From the NCBI RefSeq assembly GCF_041504345.1, contig NZ_CP167894.1:620001-684000 (forward strand): a DNA stretch of 64,000 nucleotides, read 5' to 3'. This document shows, piece by piece, positions 47,505-58,684 of this stretch (position 1 is the stretch's first letter; each line of letters starts with the position of its first letter). The stretch is from Vibrio sp. BS-M-Sm-2 (lineage in GTDB: Bacteria > Pseudomonadota > Gammaproteobacteria > Enterobacterales > Vibrionaceae). Position numbers and translations under genes: made by a program. The notes under the pieces were generated by a model. The model ran no database searches, was not told the DNA's origin, and worked only from the letters and a program-made list of their open reading frames with translations.

Positions 47505-49877
47505 TTAAAATATTATTTTATCTGAACATTGATACTTTTGCAAGCCTTTCGTTTCTAAGCCAAAGTATTTAGCGTTTGTTATGGCATATGGTGATAACGT
47601 AAAGACATTCACATTAACTGATCGACCACCAATTACGCGCTTTCGCCTCCGACTTCTAAAGCCTGCGGCGTTAAGAATATCTTTCACAAACTTTTGTACC
47701 TTCGACGGGCTCATTTTGTCTTCAGATCGCAGGTTGTCAACAAGAGAACCATTGATGCTTTGTATGCTCAATTGGAGCTCTCTGTATATGCTCATAGCAA
47801 TACTCTGATTGATTAAAATCTCTGAGTTACCACGTATTCTTACTGTCACTTTATCAAAAGCGGCACGTATTTGAGATTTTTCGTTTTCAAGAAGCCTGAA
47901 TGCACCGATTGAAAAACTGTTACAGAAATCAATCTCAGCTTTGGTGATATTTTTAATACCCGTCTTCTGCTGATACTCATGCCGTGTAACCTCAAAGTTC
48001 TCTTGTCTCGTCCTTCCTACTTTCTTTTTAAGCAACTTGATTTCAGATTCTGTCTTATCCCCTGCCCTTAATATGCATTTAATTTCATTATCTTTATTCT
48101 TTTTTCTATTAGTTTTAGCCTCTATCTCTGCGGCCTTCACTTCTTCTTCTGAAGCATTTACTGAAGCGTGCTCAACCATTCTGAACTTCAGAGCTCTGAG
48201 AGTCTCCGTAAGAGTAATTGAAATATTGCTCGTAAGTAGCTCATGTTCGGTTTTGTATTCGGCAATCATTCGATCAAATGCACTAGCTTCTGGTTTTAAC
48301 AAGGCGACATGATCAACTGTTATTTTGTGCTTAGTACTAACACCAAACACAAGTTCCGTAGCTGTCCTAAAGCGTCTTGCAAACTGCACTGTGCTTGTGG
48401 GGTCAAGCACACCATTGGCAATTACAAACACTTTTTGGGTGTAATGATGAGTGATCGAGAACCCTCGCCCTAAAGTCGGCGAGCACAAGATCGCCCTATA
48501 CTTGTTCTGAGCTAATATAGAATTTGGATCATCAAGAAATTCTTTTTGCTCTTTCCTTCCGCTAGTGGCTGAGTTGAGCACCAGAATTCCCGCTTCAAGA
48601 GCTGTTTCATCGTTAAGGTCTAATCCCTTCAAGAACTCATTTAACTCTCTTATCTGGTCAAACATTACAACTACATTGTCAGTATATTCTTGGATTGAGT
48701 ATGCGGCTTCTTGCATCACCATAGCTTTTGTCGCAACACTTGCTGTAACGTCACGGTAGTCCTGCTCAATGTTATAGATTTGAATGTCAGGGCGAATAGA
48801 AATTAGAAAGTTGGCGGTCAGTGGCGAGATATCGGCATCTGCAACCATAAGCTTGGGTGCTGACTTAATTACTCTGGTTAATGCGTCAATAATTGACTTA
48901 CGCTCTTCCTTTGACATACGACGCTTAGATTTTTCACTATCATTGCCCAACAAAATTCCTCGGATACACGATTCAATTTCATCAATTACGACTAAGTCAC
49001 TACCAAGCACCTGTTCAAGAAAGACTTTTCGGTTGAGAGAATTAATACACACTGCGAAAGCATTAGGGCTTGTCACATCAATAATGTTCTGTCCCACCTC
49101 ATAGCTAGTAAAACCCATGCAAACATCTTCATGCGTTTTGGAGTTCTTGTTAATAATTGTCTTTAGAGAAGTTATAAATGACACTTTCTCGCCATTACCT
49201 AAAGCTTTCCTGATAGCAGGATCGATATAATCAACATTTTTTCCGTAGCCCGTTTGAGCTTTCATTGCTGATGCCGCTGCATTAGTCACTTCTGAAAGAT
49301 GGACTATATTTAGAATATTAATCGACTTGGGCAAAAATAGATTATCATTGACTGTATTTGTTAATTTCCCGTTCTTTCGGCTCATCAAGTCTTTAATTAC
49401 TGGTTGCGCCATACCGAGCTTACTAAGAATTTTAACCAGCTTTGCTTTGCCCACTTTGATATTAATTATCGACTGAATAATGAATGCCAAGGCATCGCTG
49501 TAAGCACTATCACCAGTCAACACAAACATCCGCGCGTTCAACTCTAGAATGGCTTTAAAACTAAAGCGTTCACCAGTTTCGAAACAAACAATATCACGCT
49601 TGTAAGTGAACTTTTGTTCTTGAATAGCATCTGACAAGCTGTCCTTACTAACTGTAACAACAAGCTTAATCGATTTATCATTTGAGTAGTAATCCAAAAC
49701 ATCAAGCATTGCCCCCTCATTACTTACTTTAATTACTCTTGCCCAAGGGTCTCGCTCTAATATTCTGTTCGCAATCTCTTCAGGAGCTATTGCAATTTCT
49801 CTCTTTTTTGATTCACCAAAATCAACGTTGTAAGCTACGTGAGGTGCCGTATGTTTTGCCTTTTCTAGCCTGGTCAT
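47505..49877 (-). CDS. Putative origin-binding / replicative SF2 helicase
   Basis: A 790-aa protein with helicase features like those of the herpesvirus origin-binding/CyRepA1 group: a modified Walker A QTGYGKN (residues 208-214), motif Ia VSFITSLKT, motif II VVIDEIESCIRG (DE at 299-300), a motif III-like ADADISPLTANF, a motif V-like ILCSPTLGRGFSITHHY and motif VI STVQFARRFRTA. The usual GK[ST] is GKN, so ATP binding may be altered. A lysine-rich linker and a C-terminal domain with SRRRKRVIGGRS follow. Most likely the element's replication initiator-helicase, by inference. Confidence 0.65.
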   Translation of the reverse strand: MTRLEKAKHTAPHVAYNVDFGESKKREIAIAPEEIANRILERDPWARVIKVSNEGAMLDVLDYYSNDKSIKLVVTVSKDSLSDAIQEQKFTYKRDIVCFETGERFSFKAILELNARMFVLTGDSAYSDALAFIIQSIINIKVGKAKLVKILSKLGMAQPVIKDLMSRKNGKLTNTVNDNLFLPKSINILNIVHLSEVTNAAASAMKAQTGYGKNVDYIDPAIRKALGNGEKVSFITSLKTIINKNSKTHEDVCMGFTSYEVGQNIIDVTSPNAFAVCINSLNRKVFLEQVLGSDLVVIDEIESCIRGILLGNDSEKSKRRMSKEERKSIIDALTRVIKSAPKLMVADADISPLTANFLISIRPDIQIYNIEQDYRDVTASVATKAMVMQEAAYSIQEYTDNVVVMFDQIRELNEFLKGLDLNDETALEAGILVLNSATSGRKEQKEFLDDPNSILAQNKYRAILCSPTLGRGFSITHHYTQKVFVIANGVLDPTSTVQFARRFRTATELVFGVSTKHKITVDHVALLKPEASAFDRMIAEYKTEHELLTSNISITLTETLRALKFRMVEHASVNASEEEVKAAEIEAKTNRKKNKDNEIKCILRAGDKTESEIKLLKKKVGRTRQENFEVTRHEYQQKTGIKNITKAEIDFCNSFSIGAFRLLENEKSQIRAAFDKVTVRIRGNSEILINQSIAMSIYRELQLSIQSINGSLVDNLRSEDKMSPSKVQKFVKDILNAAGFRSRRRKRVIGGRSVNVNVFTLSPYAITNAKYFGLETKGLQKYQCSDKIIF

Positions 49878-50493
49878 TTACGCCTTCTTTAATCTTATAA
49901 TTGTTATCTGTACAACAAAAATACTACGACATTATGGCGCAGTCAATTTATTTTCAAAATATTAATTACCAATAAAATAAAAGAGAACAAACCTTGCTCC
50001 GCAGGAATGATACGATTACCTAGATTTTCTCATACAGCTAACCTTAATCATCAGCACCATCAAAATTGGTACACTTTACAACCGAACCACTCACTTTTTT
50101 TAATTGTTATATATAAAAACAGTAAAAAGTGAGTAGATTGAAGAAGTGATAGCCAAAACAATCGACAGTTCGCAGCATAGCTGCGGCGCTCATGGCACTG
50201 AACATAATGGATTTACGTCTGACAATGCATTTTAGGTCAAGCTAACTAGACCCTACCCTGTATTTCAGTTGATGACTTTGACTGTTCATCGTGTTACTTC
50301 CCTAATCTAATAGAACAAGATTTAAGCAAAGTAAGTCGCTCTAGCCTCATCACAGGCTTTAGGTTCCTCCCCCAACGCTTATTAATATTATTCAATACGT
50401 TATTAGGGGGAAACCAACCATCAATCGCCATCAAATCAATAGGACAGACAGTTTTTGGTTGGCGTTCAGTTCTCCTTTACTAGGGATTCAATT
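49878..50493. other. Non-coding region between helicase and small gene
   Basis: About 616 bp without a supportable gene. It contains a perfect 11-bp inverted repeat ACTCACTTTTT/AAAAAGTGAGT (50089-50099, 50124-50134) with 24 AT-rich bases between, possibly an operator or initiation site upstream of the 790-aa helicase. A weaker one is CCTCCCCC near 50368 against TAGGGGGAAA near 50402. Confidence 0.45.
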
Positions 50494-50712
50494 TCAACAT
50501 TCACCCGACTGTTCAATAGCTTGGAATAGCGCACTTGCTGCTTTGGCTGCCCCAGCTTGCCCAGGTTGTAACACAGTTATATTTGCTCCAACCTGCACAA
50601 CAACTGAACCATCTTTAGTCAAGTGCATTGAAGCTACAGATTGCTCAGCAACGCCTTGCAGCTCCTTTGCAATCACCGATCTTTGTTCTTCCGTAAGATC
50701 AAATTCACTCAT
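50494..50712 (-). CDS. Small hypothetical protein
   Basis: A 72-aa protein starting at the ATG 50712, chosen because AGGGA lies 6-7 bp before it; an in-frame ATG six bases upstream abuts the ribosome site. It is acidic at the N-terminus (SEFDLTEEQRSVIAKEL) and Ala/Gly-rich at the C-terminus, with two predicted helices around a short beta region. No known family. It is immediately downstream of the integrase gene on the same strand. Confidence 0.5.
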   Translation of the reverse strand: MSEFDLTEEQRSVIAKELQGVAEQSVASMHLTKDGSVVVQVGANITVLQPGQAGAAKAASALFQAIEQSGEC

Positions 50713-50764
50713 ATACATTCCCTAGGTAGCATCATTAATTGCACTAGCTTCGATTCCGATACAC

Positions 50765-52216
50765 CTAGCTATTTTTCATCTCTTCAAAAGCACGCCCCTG
50801 CTTGCACCAATGTTCTAGAATATCTTCGGCCGTGTCAAACTGGCTATCATTCTTACTTAACTTTTCTTGAGCATATAAAAACAACTTTGAATCAATCTGA
50901 ACTTCCCTTGTCATTAGCTCATTAGTACGATCTCCGTGTAACAAGATAAAATCAGCGACTCTCTGACTCTTCTTTCTTAGGTTCTCGCGCTCTGGAAAGA
51001 TATATCCACCCTGTACTGTGTAGTGTTTTTGAGTATGAAACACAAGACGCTTGATGGTTACTGAGTTAACCCCAACATACTCAGCAAAAGTTTGATAGGC
51101 TTTACGGAAAATACCCGCAGTGTAGCGCTGACCTGTATCAGCTAACTCTGTTAGCTTGTTATTGTAGTCCGTGGGGTTTGCTTTAAGATGATTGCTTAAG
51201 CTAGCATTTGGAAACACGTATTTGCAGTCAAAGTTACGTGCTTTAAGTTCTAGGAGTACATTCTGAGCCTGCCTATTTAAAGGCGCTTTATACATCCCTT
51301 CAGCATTTTTCAGCTTTTCAGCCGCCTCTTCATCGCTCCAACTTACCTCTTTGCAATCATCCGACACTTGGTGCCATTCAATACTTACAGCGTCACTTGG
51401 ACGCCAGCCTGTGAATAGCAGTAACTCAAAGAAACACGCTGCTACAAACATGCTTTGGTTCTCTTTGTGCACAAACTTGTTAACGCCGCGATATGCCTTC
51501 ATTTGAGCGATTGCACTTAAGATTGAAGGTAAATGGACAGTATCGATAGTTTCAGCTTTACGTCCTGTATAGCCATTATTGAAAAACCATTTCTTTTGGG
51601 TTCGGAGGACATCAACAGGATTTCTTTGAACAATGGGCATTTCATCTTCATCGAGATAAACAGCCGCAGCCATCCTATAGAGAGCATCAACATGTCGCAT
51701 TACTTTGTCAGCAACTTTACCTGTGTGACGCACTTTGATGCTCTCATGCTCTTTAATTATATCGTCTTGCCTGATGCTGAGAATGTTGCGCGTCTTAAAT
51801 TTGGGGCTCATGGCTTTCAAAAAGCCATTAACAGATTTGAGGCTCGAATCTTTTAAGTCGCGCTGAGAGGTGTAGTCGTTATGAACTGACTCAAGGCTTG
51901 CCGACAAGTTTTGAGAGTAATAAGCAACTCGGGGATCTTTACCTAGCTCCATGAGATTGTGGAACTCAGAAGCGATATTTCTAGCTTCATAGAGATGCAT
52001 CTTCGATGGGTCGCCCACACTTGGTCGAAGCACGCTACCGTTGCTACCCTTTATACGCCCTTCAATAAAATAGGCCCCTTTACCTTTAGGCGATACCCTA
52101 AGCATCAGTCCATTAGCTTTCTTATGCGTATCTTTAAATAAGCGACTTCCAGCACCTTCCTTTTTCAGCTCCTCTTGCACCCAGCTTTCGCTAAAATTGC
52201 ATGCAATTTTTGGCAT
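50765..52216 (-). CDS. int: Tyrosine recombinase (integrase) of the element
   Basis: A 483-aa phage-type integrase expected to catalyse recombination between the 19-bp repeats. The N-terminal SAM-like region begins with residues such as ESWVQEELKKEG and ANGLMLRVSPKGKGAYFIEG, an arm-DNA-binding-like domain. The catalytic domain shows LLFTGWRPSDAVSIEWHQV with the conserved Arg. The C-terminal boxes are diverged (FRKAYQTFAEY; FHTQKHYTVQGGYI includes candidate Tyr). It is transcribed away from the adjacent attachment site (214 bp), the usual arrangement for elements that integrate next to their integrase. Confidence 0.83.
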   Translation of the reverse strand: MPKIACNFSESWVQEELKKEGAGSRLFKDTHKKANGLMLRVSPKGKGAYFIEGRIKGSNGSVLRPSVGDPSKMHLYEARNIASEFHNLMELGKDPRVAYYSQNLSASLESVHNDYTSQRDLKDSSLKSVNGFLKAMSPKFKTRNILSIRQDDIIKEHESIKVRHTGKVADKVMRHVDALYRMAAAVYLDEDEMPIVQRNPVDVLRTQKKWFFNNGYTGRKAETIDTVHLPSILSAIAQMKAYRGVNKFVHKENQSMFVAACFFELLLFTGWRPSDAVSIEWHQVSDDCKEVSWSDEEAAEKLKNAEGMYKAPLNRQAQNVLLELKARNFDCKYVFPNASLSNHLKANPTDYNNKLTELADTGQRYTAGIFRKAYQTFAEYVGVNSVTIKRLVFHTQKHYTVQGGYIFPERENLRKKSQRVADFILLHGDRTNELMTREVQIDSKLFLYAQEKLSKNDSQFDTAEDILEHWCKQGRAFEEMKNS

Positions 52217-52244
52217 AAAAATTCACTCCTGACCATGTGTTTTT

Positions 52245-52292
52245 TTCAACATATGTTCAACAGCCTGCTCTTTTTTCAACAGATTTTCAACA
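52245..52292. repeat. Phased TTCAACA repeats between integrase and attachment site
   Basis: TTCAACA occurs at 52245, 52256, 52275 and 52286: two pairs each spaced by 11 bp and repeated at 30 bp. One further copy occurs near the left end (16038-16044). Such phased short repeats next to an attachment core are typical of integrase arm sites or of an operator of the int promoter. Confidence 0.55.
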
Positions 52293-52429
52293 AAATTTAT
52301 TAGCAACCATAAATACCCTGACGCTTAAAAAGCTTAGCTTATAAGCAATTATTTATACATATCAATAATTTAACCAAATTCAGCATCAGGATATTTATAG
52401 GATTTTATATCAACCAGCATTCGAACTTT

Positions 52430-53170
<741 letters not shown>

Positions 53171-53213
53171 TTACATTCCTTATATGGCAACGTTAGCCGC
53201 TGCCTAATCCTTA

Positions 53214-53828
53214 TTACAATTCCAAGAAGTTCTGAATCAGCTTAGAGCCAGCTTTTGACGAACGCTCCGGGTGGAACTGAACACCATAATAATTGCCACT
53301 TTGCACCGCTGCAGTGAACGGATTACCGTAATCACATTGTGCGATTGTGTAGTCACCCACTGGCATTGCGAAGCTGTGAACGAAATAGAAGTACTCGCCT
53401 TCTTCAATGTCTTTAAACAAAGGGTGATTCGGTGTTGCCGTTACAGTGTTCCAACCCATGTGTGGTAATGGCAAGTCGCCCGTTTCAAGTAAACGAACTT
53501 CACCATCACACAAACCTAAGCATTCAACTAACTCGTCAGCCTTTTGGCCTTTCTCTTGAGACAGTTTGCCTAACAGTTGCATACCTAAACAGATACCTAG
53601 CAGAGGCTTCTCTACTTGCTTCACAAGGCTAACAAGGTCGCGCTCTTGTAGGTTCTTCATTGCCTCACTTGCTGTGCCTACACCGGGTAGGAATAACTTA
53701 TCGGCAGCAAGAACAACTTCTGGTTCTTTTGAAATTTCAACTGCGTAGCCCAGACGTTCAATCGCAAACTTCACTGAAGAAACGTTGGCACAACCAGTAT
53801 CAATAATAACTACTTTCTGCTCTTTCAT
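53214..53828 (-). CDS. hisH: IGP synthase glutaminase subunit HisH
   Basis: Class I glutamine amidotransferase that feeds ammonia to HisF. The 204-aa length is typical. Catalytic Cys in GICLGMQLL (near residue 78), and His and Glu in [13 protein letters not shown] at the C-terminal end; the oxyanion strand reads [10 protein letters not shown]. It lies 9 bp after hisB. Its partner gene hisF is now 37 kb away across the element. Confidence 0.97.
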   Translation of the reverse strand: MKEQKVVIIDTGCANVSSVKFAIERLGYAVEISKEPEVVLAADKLFLPGVGTASEAMKNLQERDLVSLVKQVEKPLLGICLGMQLLGKLSQEKGQKADELVECLGLCDGEVRLLETGDLPLPHMGWNTVTATPNHPLFKDIEEGEYFYFVHSFAMPVGDYTIAQCDYGNPFTAAVQSGNYYGVQFHPERSSKAGSKLIQNFLEL

Positions 53829-53837
53829 ACCGATCCC

Positions 53838-54926
53838 TTACAGAACGCCTTTGCTGCTTGGTAACTCATTACCTTCAACTTTGATTGCTTGGCGAAGAGT
53901 ACGACCAAACGCTTTAAACAGGCTCTCAATGATGTGGTGATCATTATTACCATTAGAAGAAAGGTGTAGCGTACAAGCCAGTGTGTCGGTTAGAGAGCGG
54001 AAGAAGTGAACCACCATCTCGGTTGAAAGATCACCCACTTGCTCACGGCTGAACTTAGCATCGAATTTCAGGTATGGACGACCAGAAAGGTCTAGCGCAC
54101 ACTGAGCCAAACACTCGTCCATTGGCAGGCTAAAACCAAAACGGCCGATACCACGCTTGTCACCTAGTGCATCTTTCAATGCTTGGCCTAAAGCCAGAGC
54201 GGTATCTTCTACTGTGTGGTGATCATCAATGTGCAGGTCGCCCTTCACAGTCAGATTCATTTGGAAGCCACCGTGTGTCGCGATTTGGTCAAGCATGTGG
54301 TCGAAAAAGCCCATGCCTGTATCGATCTTGTTGCCACCAGTTTCATCAAGGTTTACTGCCACCTTGATATCTGTTTCTTTAGTGGTACGAACTACCTCGG
54401 CAATACGCGCATTAACCGTCAGATCTTTAACGATTTGTGGCCAGTTAAGCGTGCCTTCAGTTTCCGCATCTGGGCCATATTGGATACCGCGGATAGCCAT
54501 GTTTTCAGCCAGTTGAAGATCCGTCATTCGATCGCCAATCACAACAGAGTGTTGGAAGTCGACTTTACCGCCTTGTAGATACTCTTTAACCATACCCAGT
54601 TTAGGCTTGCGGCAAGAGCAATTGTCTTCGTCAAAGTGAGGGCAAATAAGGACTTCATCAAACTTAACGCCCTGAGATTCAAAGAACTCCATCATCATAT
54701 TGTGCGGAGCATCGAACTCTTCTTGTGGGTAGCTATCTGTGCCTAGACCATCTTGATTCGTTACCATCACCAAGCGGTAACCAGCATCTTGCAGTGCAAG
54801 TAGGCTAGGAATCACTAGCGGTTCAAATTTTAGTTTGTCTAAACGGTCTACTTGAAAGTCAACTGGCGGCTCAACAATTAAGGTGCCGTCACGGTCTATA
54901 AAAAGTATTTTCTGTTGTTTACTCAC
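53838..54926 (-). CDS. hisB: Bifunctional histidinol-phosphatase / IGP dehydratase HisB
   Basis: A 362-aa fusion, as in enterobacteria and vibrios. The N-terminal HAD phosphatase domain ([10 protein letters not shown], residues 8-17) contains the zinc-binding [15 protein letters not shown]. The C-terminal dehydratase domain (about 170-362) shows [15 protein letters not shown] and the metal-binding [14 protein letters not shown] and [15 protein letters not shown]. It catalyses steps 6 and 8 of the pathway. It follows hisC after 131 bp. Confidence 0.97.
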   Translation of the reverse strand: MSKQQKILFIDRDGTLIVEPPVDFQVDRLDKLKFEPLVIPSLLALQDAGYRLVMVTNQDGLGTDSYPQEEFDAPHNMMMEFFESQGVKFDEVLICPHFDEDNCSCRKPKLGMVKEYLQGGKVDFQHSVVIGDRMTDLQLAENMAIRGIQYGPDAETEGTLNWPQIVKDLTVNARIAEVVRTTKETDIKVAVNLDETGGNKIDTGMGFFDHMLDQIATHGGFQMNLTVKGDLHIDDHHTVEDTALALGQALKDALGDKRGIGRFGFSLPMDECLAQCALDLSGRPYLKFDAKFSREQVGDLSTEMVVHFFRSLTDTLACTLHLSSNGNNDHHIIESLFKAFGRTLRQAIKVEGNELPSSKGVL

Positions 54927-55057
54927 TTGAACTTCCTTTTAATTTTAAATCTGGTGGCCTAGCTAAAATCAAACGCTAACCCAAAATATTGGTTTCACTT
55001 GCCAGCCTGCGATTAATCAACTCAAACTGGCAAATGTTATTACTGGTAAGCCTTTCG

Positions 55058-56101
<1,044 letters not shown>

Positions 56102-56107
56102 CTACCC

Positions 56108-57403
56108 TTATTTTGCTTTATTTAACTTTTCAACTCGGATGGTCACAGCGCGTTTGTGTGCATCCAAGCCCTCGGCTTCCGCCATTGTTACTACTGTTGG
56201 CGCTAGGCCTTTCAAACCATCAGCCGTTAGCTCTTGAACCGTCATTCGCTTGGAGAAATCAGCCAAACCTAGACTCGAATAAGTCTTGGTATAGCCGTAA
56301 GTCGGAAGAACGTGGTTTGTGCCTGATGCGTAGTCACCTGCAGATTCTGGAGACCAGTCACCAAGGAAAATTGAGCCTGCATTATCTAACAATGGCAGCA
56401 ATTCACGTGGATTCTTAGTTTGAACAATCAAGTGCTCAGGACCGTAGAAGTTCGAAATCGCAATAGCTTGAGTGATAGATTCAGCAATGATGATTAGGCT
56501 TGAAGCCAATGCTTGCTGAGCGATGTTCGCACGAGACAGTTCTTTCAGTTGCTTCTGAACCGCTTCTGTTACTTGGTCTGCAACCACTGGAGATGGTGTT
56601 ACCAGTACAACCTGAGAATCAGGACCGTGCTCCGCTTGGCTCAACAAATCCGCAGCAATAAAGTCTGCATCTGCAGTTTCATCGGCAATCACTAACACTT
56701 CAGACGGGCCCGCAGGCATGTCAATCGCTGCGCCGCGGAAGTCATTGCTTACTTGACGTTTCGCTTCCGTTACATAGGCATTACCCGGGCCGAAGATCTT
56801 GTCGACCTTAGCCACGCTCTCGGTACCGTAAGCCATTGCAGCCACCGCTTGACCACCACCAACGTTGTATACCTCGTCGATCTTACAAAGCTTGGCGACA
56901 TACAAGATCTCATCAGCGATTGGCGGAGGTGAACAAAGCACAACCTTACGACAACCTGCGATTTGAGCTGGAACACCTAACATAAGAACCGTTGACGGAA
57001 GTGGCGCACTGCCACCTGGAATATAAAGGCCAACAGTATTAATAGCGCGCGTCACTTGCTCACACACAACACCAGGCTGTGTCTCAACCTTAATTGGCTG
57101 TGGCTTTTGAGCTTCGTGAAACTTAGCAATATTGCTATAAGCCTGCTCTAACGCTTGCTTCATCTCTGGTGTTAGACGAGCACACGCCTCTTCGATCTCA
57201 CCCGAGCTGACACGGATAGACTCTGGAGTCACACCATCAAACTTTGCAGTCAGCTCTCTAAGCGCGGCATCGCCTTCATTTCGTACTTTTGCAATCACAT
57301 CAGAAACTGTCGCTGTGATGTTTGCACCTTCAGTAATAGCTGGACGCTCTAATACCGAGTCTTGCTGTGATTCACTTAAAGATTGCCAAACAACGGTTCT
57401 CAT
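56108..57403 (-). CDS. hisD: Histidinol dehydrogenase HisD
   Basis: Catalyses the last two oxidations to histidine with NAD and zinc. It is 431 aa, from the ATG at 57403 that GGGG precedes; a GTG at 57409 overlapping the hisG stop is an alternative. Signatures: [50 protein letters not shown] and [11 protein letters not shown]. It directly follows hisG (about 5-bp gap). Confidence 0.97.
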   Translation of the reverse strand: MRTVVWQSLSESQQDSVLERPAITEGANITATVSDVIAKVRNEGDAALRELTAKFDGVTPESIRVSSGEIEEACARLTPEMKQALEQAYSNIAKFHEAQKPQPIKVETQPGVVCEQVTRAINTVGLYIPGGSAPLPSTVLMLGVPAQIAGCRKVVLCSPPPIADEILYVAKLCKIDEVYNVGGGQAVAAMAYGTESVAKVDKIFGPGNAYVTEAKRQVSNDFRGAAIDMPAGPSEVLVIADETADADFIAADLLSQAEHGPDSQVVLVTPSPVVADQVTEAVQKQLKELSRANIAQQALASSLIIIAESITQAIAISNFYGPEHLIVQTKNPRELLPLLDNAGSIFLGDWSPESAGDYASGTNHVLPTYGYTKTYSSLGLADFSKRMTVQELTADGLKGLAPTVVTMAEAEGLDAHKRAVTIRVEKLNKAK

Positions 57404-57408
57404 CGTCA

Positions 57409-58305
57409 CTACCCCATCATTTTTTCGATTGGTAATACTAGAATCGAGCTAGCACCCAACTCTTTCAGCTGTTCCATTGTTTCCCAGAACAAGTTCTCTG
57501 TACTTACTAGGTGAACGGCAACTTTGTCTTTGTCTGTAGATAGTGGAAGAACAGTCGGATCTTCAGCACCGGGTAATAGTGCTTTGATTTGCTCTAGCTG
57601 AGATGTTGGCGCGTGAAGCATGATGTACTTCGACTCTTTCGCTTGTTGAACACCCTGCATACGAGTCAGTAGTTTTTCAATCAATGCGGTTTTGTCTGCG
57701 TCGAACTCACCAACACGTTGAATCAGTGTTGCTTTAGATTGGAAGATAGCTTCTGCTTCTTTTAGGCCGTTTGCTTCTAGCGTTGCACCTGTAGAAACTA
57801 AATCTGCGATAGCGTCTGCTAGACCTGCACGAGGGGCAACTTCAACCGAACCTGTTAGCATACAAGTGCTGAATTCAACACCCTGCTCATCCATGTAGGC
57901 TTTTAGTAGTTGTGGGTAAGTTGTCGCAATACGTTTGCCCGCGAGATCTTGTGGGCCGTTGTATACTTCATCTTTGTTGATTGCGATAGAAAGGCGGCAA
58001 CCACCGAAATCTAAACGACGTAGTGTGCGAAACTCTGATGGCTCTTTTAGAGCAACACGGTCTAGGCGAACTTCTTCTAGTTCATTTTCACCGATAAAAC
58101 CAAGGTCAACCACACCATCCATGATAAGACCTGGGATGTCATCATCACGAACTAATAACAAGTCGATTGGCATATTTAATGAATGAACAACTAGGCGCTC
58201 ACCCATGATGTTAAATTTAACACCACATTTTTTAAGTAGATCTTGGCACTCTTTACTTAAGCGACCTTTCTTTTGAATTGCGATTCTTAGGCGTTGTGTC
58301 TGCAT
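57409..58305 (-). CDS. hisG: ATP phosphoribosyltransferase HisG (long form)
   Basis: First enzyme of histidine synthesis; feedback-inhibited by histidine. From ATG 58305 the protein is 298 aa ([17 protein letters not shown]), matching the long form with its C-terminal regulatory domain. The in-frame Met 6 codons upstream is not the family start. Signatures: [46 protein letters not shown]. It is preceded by a leader peptide and attenuator. Confidence 0.97.
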   Translation of the reverse strand: MQTQRLRIAIQKKGRLSKECQDLLKKCGVKFNIMGERLVVHSLNMPIDLLLVRDDDIPGLIMDGVVDLGFIGENELEEVRLDRVALKEPSEFRTLRRLDFGGCRLSIAINKDEVYNGPQDLAGKRIATTYPQLLKAYMDEQGVEFSTCMLTGSVEVAPRAGLADAIADLVSTGATLEANGLKEAEAIFQSKATLIQRVGEFDADKTALIEKLLTRMQGVQQAKESKYIMLHAPTSQLEQIKALLPGAEDPTVLPLSTDKDKVAVHLVSTENLFWETMEQLKELGASSILVLPIEKMMG

Positions 58306-58360
58306 TGCTGTATCCCTGTGCAAATATTTGAATTTATTGATTATTTAAAAGCGCTAAAAC

Positions 58361-58398
58361 TAAAAAACCCTCGGAAGACTTTGTCATCCCGAGGGTTT
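58361..58398 (-). terminator. his operon attenuator
   Basis: On the minus strand AAACCCTCGG and CCGAGGGTTT (mirrored arms at 58389-58398 and 58366-58375) form a stem followed by TTTTTT, between hisL and hisG. It is the transcription attenuator controlled by ribosome stalling on the His codons. Confidence 0.9.
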
Positions 58399-58469
58399 AA
58401 ATCTAAATTCTTTGACTTAACCTCCGGGAGAATTCTTGCTCCCGGGTATACGTAAATCTCCCCGAAAGA

Positions 58470-58517
58470 CTAGATAGGGTGATGATGGTGATGAATGTTC
58501 ATTACTAATTTACGCAT
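58470..58517 (-). CDS. hisL: his operon leader peptide
   Basis: A 15-codon frame reading MRKLVMNIHHHHHPI, with five consecutive His codons before the stop, just upstream of the attenuator. Stalling at these codons when charged tRNA-His is low would favour antitermination. Too short for standard gene finders. Confidence 0.93.
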   Translation of the reverse strand: MRKLVMNIHHHHHPI

Positions 58518-58554
58518 ACTTATAAGCTCTTCAGTTGTTTGCTGTCTTGTCTCC

Positions 58555-58583
58555 ACACTAACTAAGCTGAGATCCTTTTTCAA
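58555..58583 (-). promoter_or_regulatory. Candidate his operon promoter
   Basis: TTGAAA (58578-58583) and TAGTGT (58555-58560) with 17-bp spacing on the minus strand, 38 bp upstream of the hisL start. The -10 match is modest. Confidence 0.5.
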
Positions 58584-58632
58584 CCATTTATTCGAACTTT
58601 TTTCACGAAACTTAAAATTAAATTAACAAGCA

Positions 58633-58658
58633 CAAAAAAGGGAGGCTAACGCCTCCCT
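58633..58658 (-). terminator. Terminator of the NhaC-family gene
   Basis: Perfect 8-bp arms AGGGAGGC/GCCTCCCT (58639-58646, 58651-58658) with a U-run on the minus strand, 27 bp after the stop codon. Confidence 0.85.
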
Positions 58659-58684
58659 GATAGTTTACTGATTAGCTTTCAGTT

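Noticed and set aside
50459..50725. Plus-strand gene opposite the small gene near the integrase
   Set aside because: It mirrors the minus-strand frame, which has a ribosome site and follows the integrase; the plus frame has neither.
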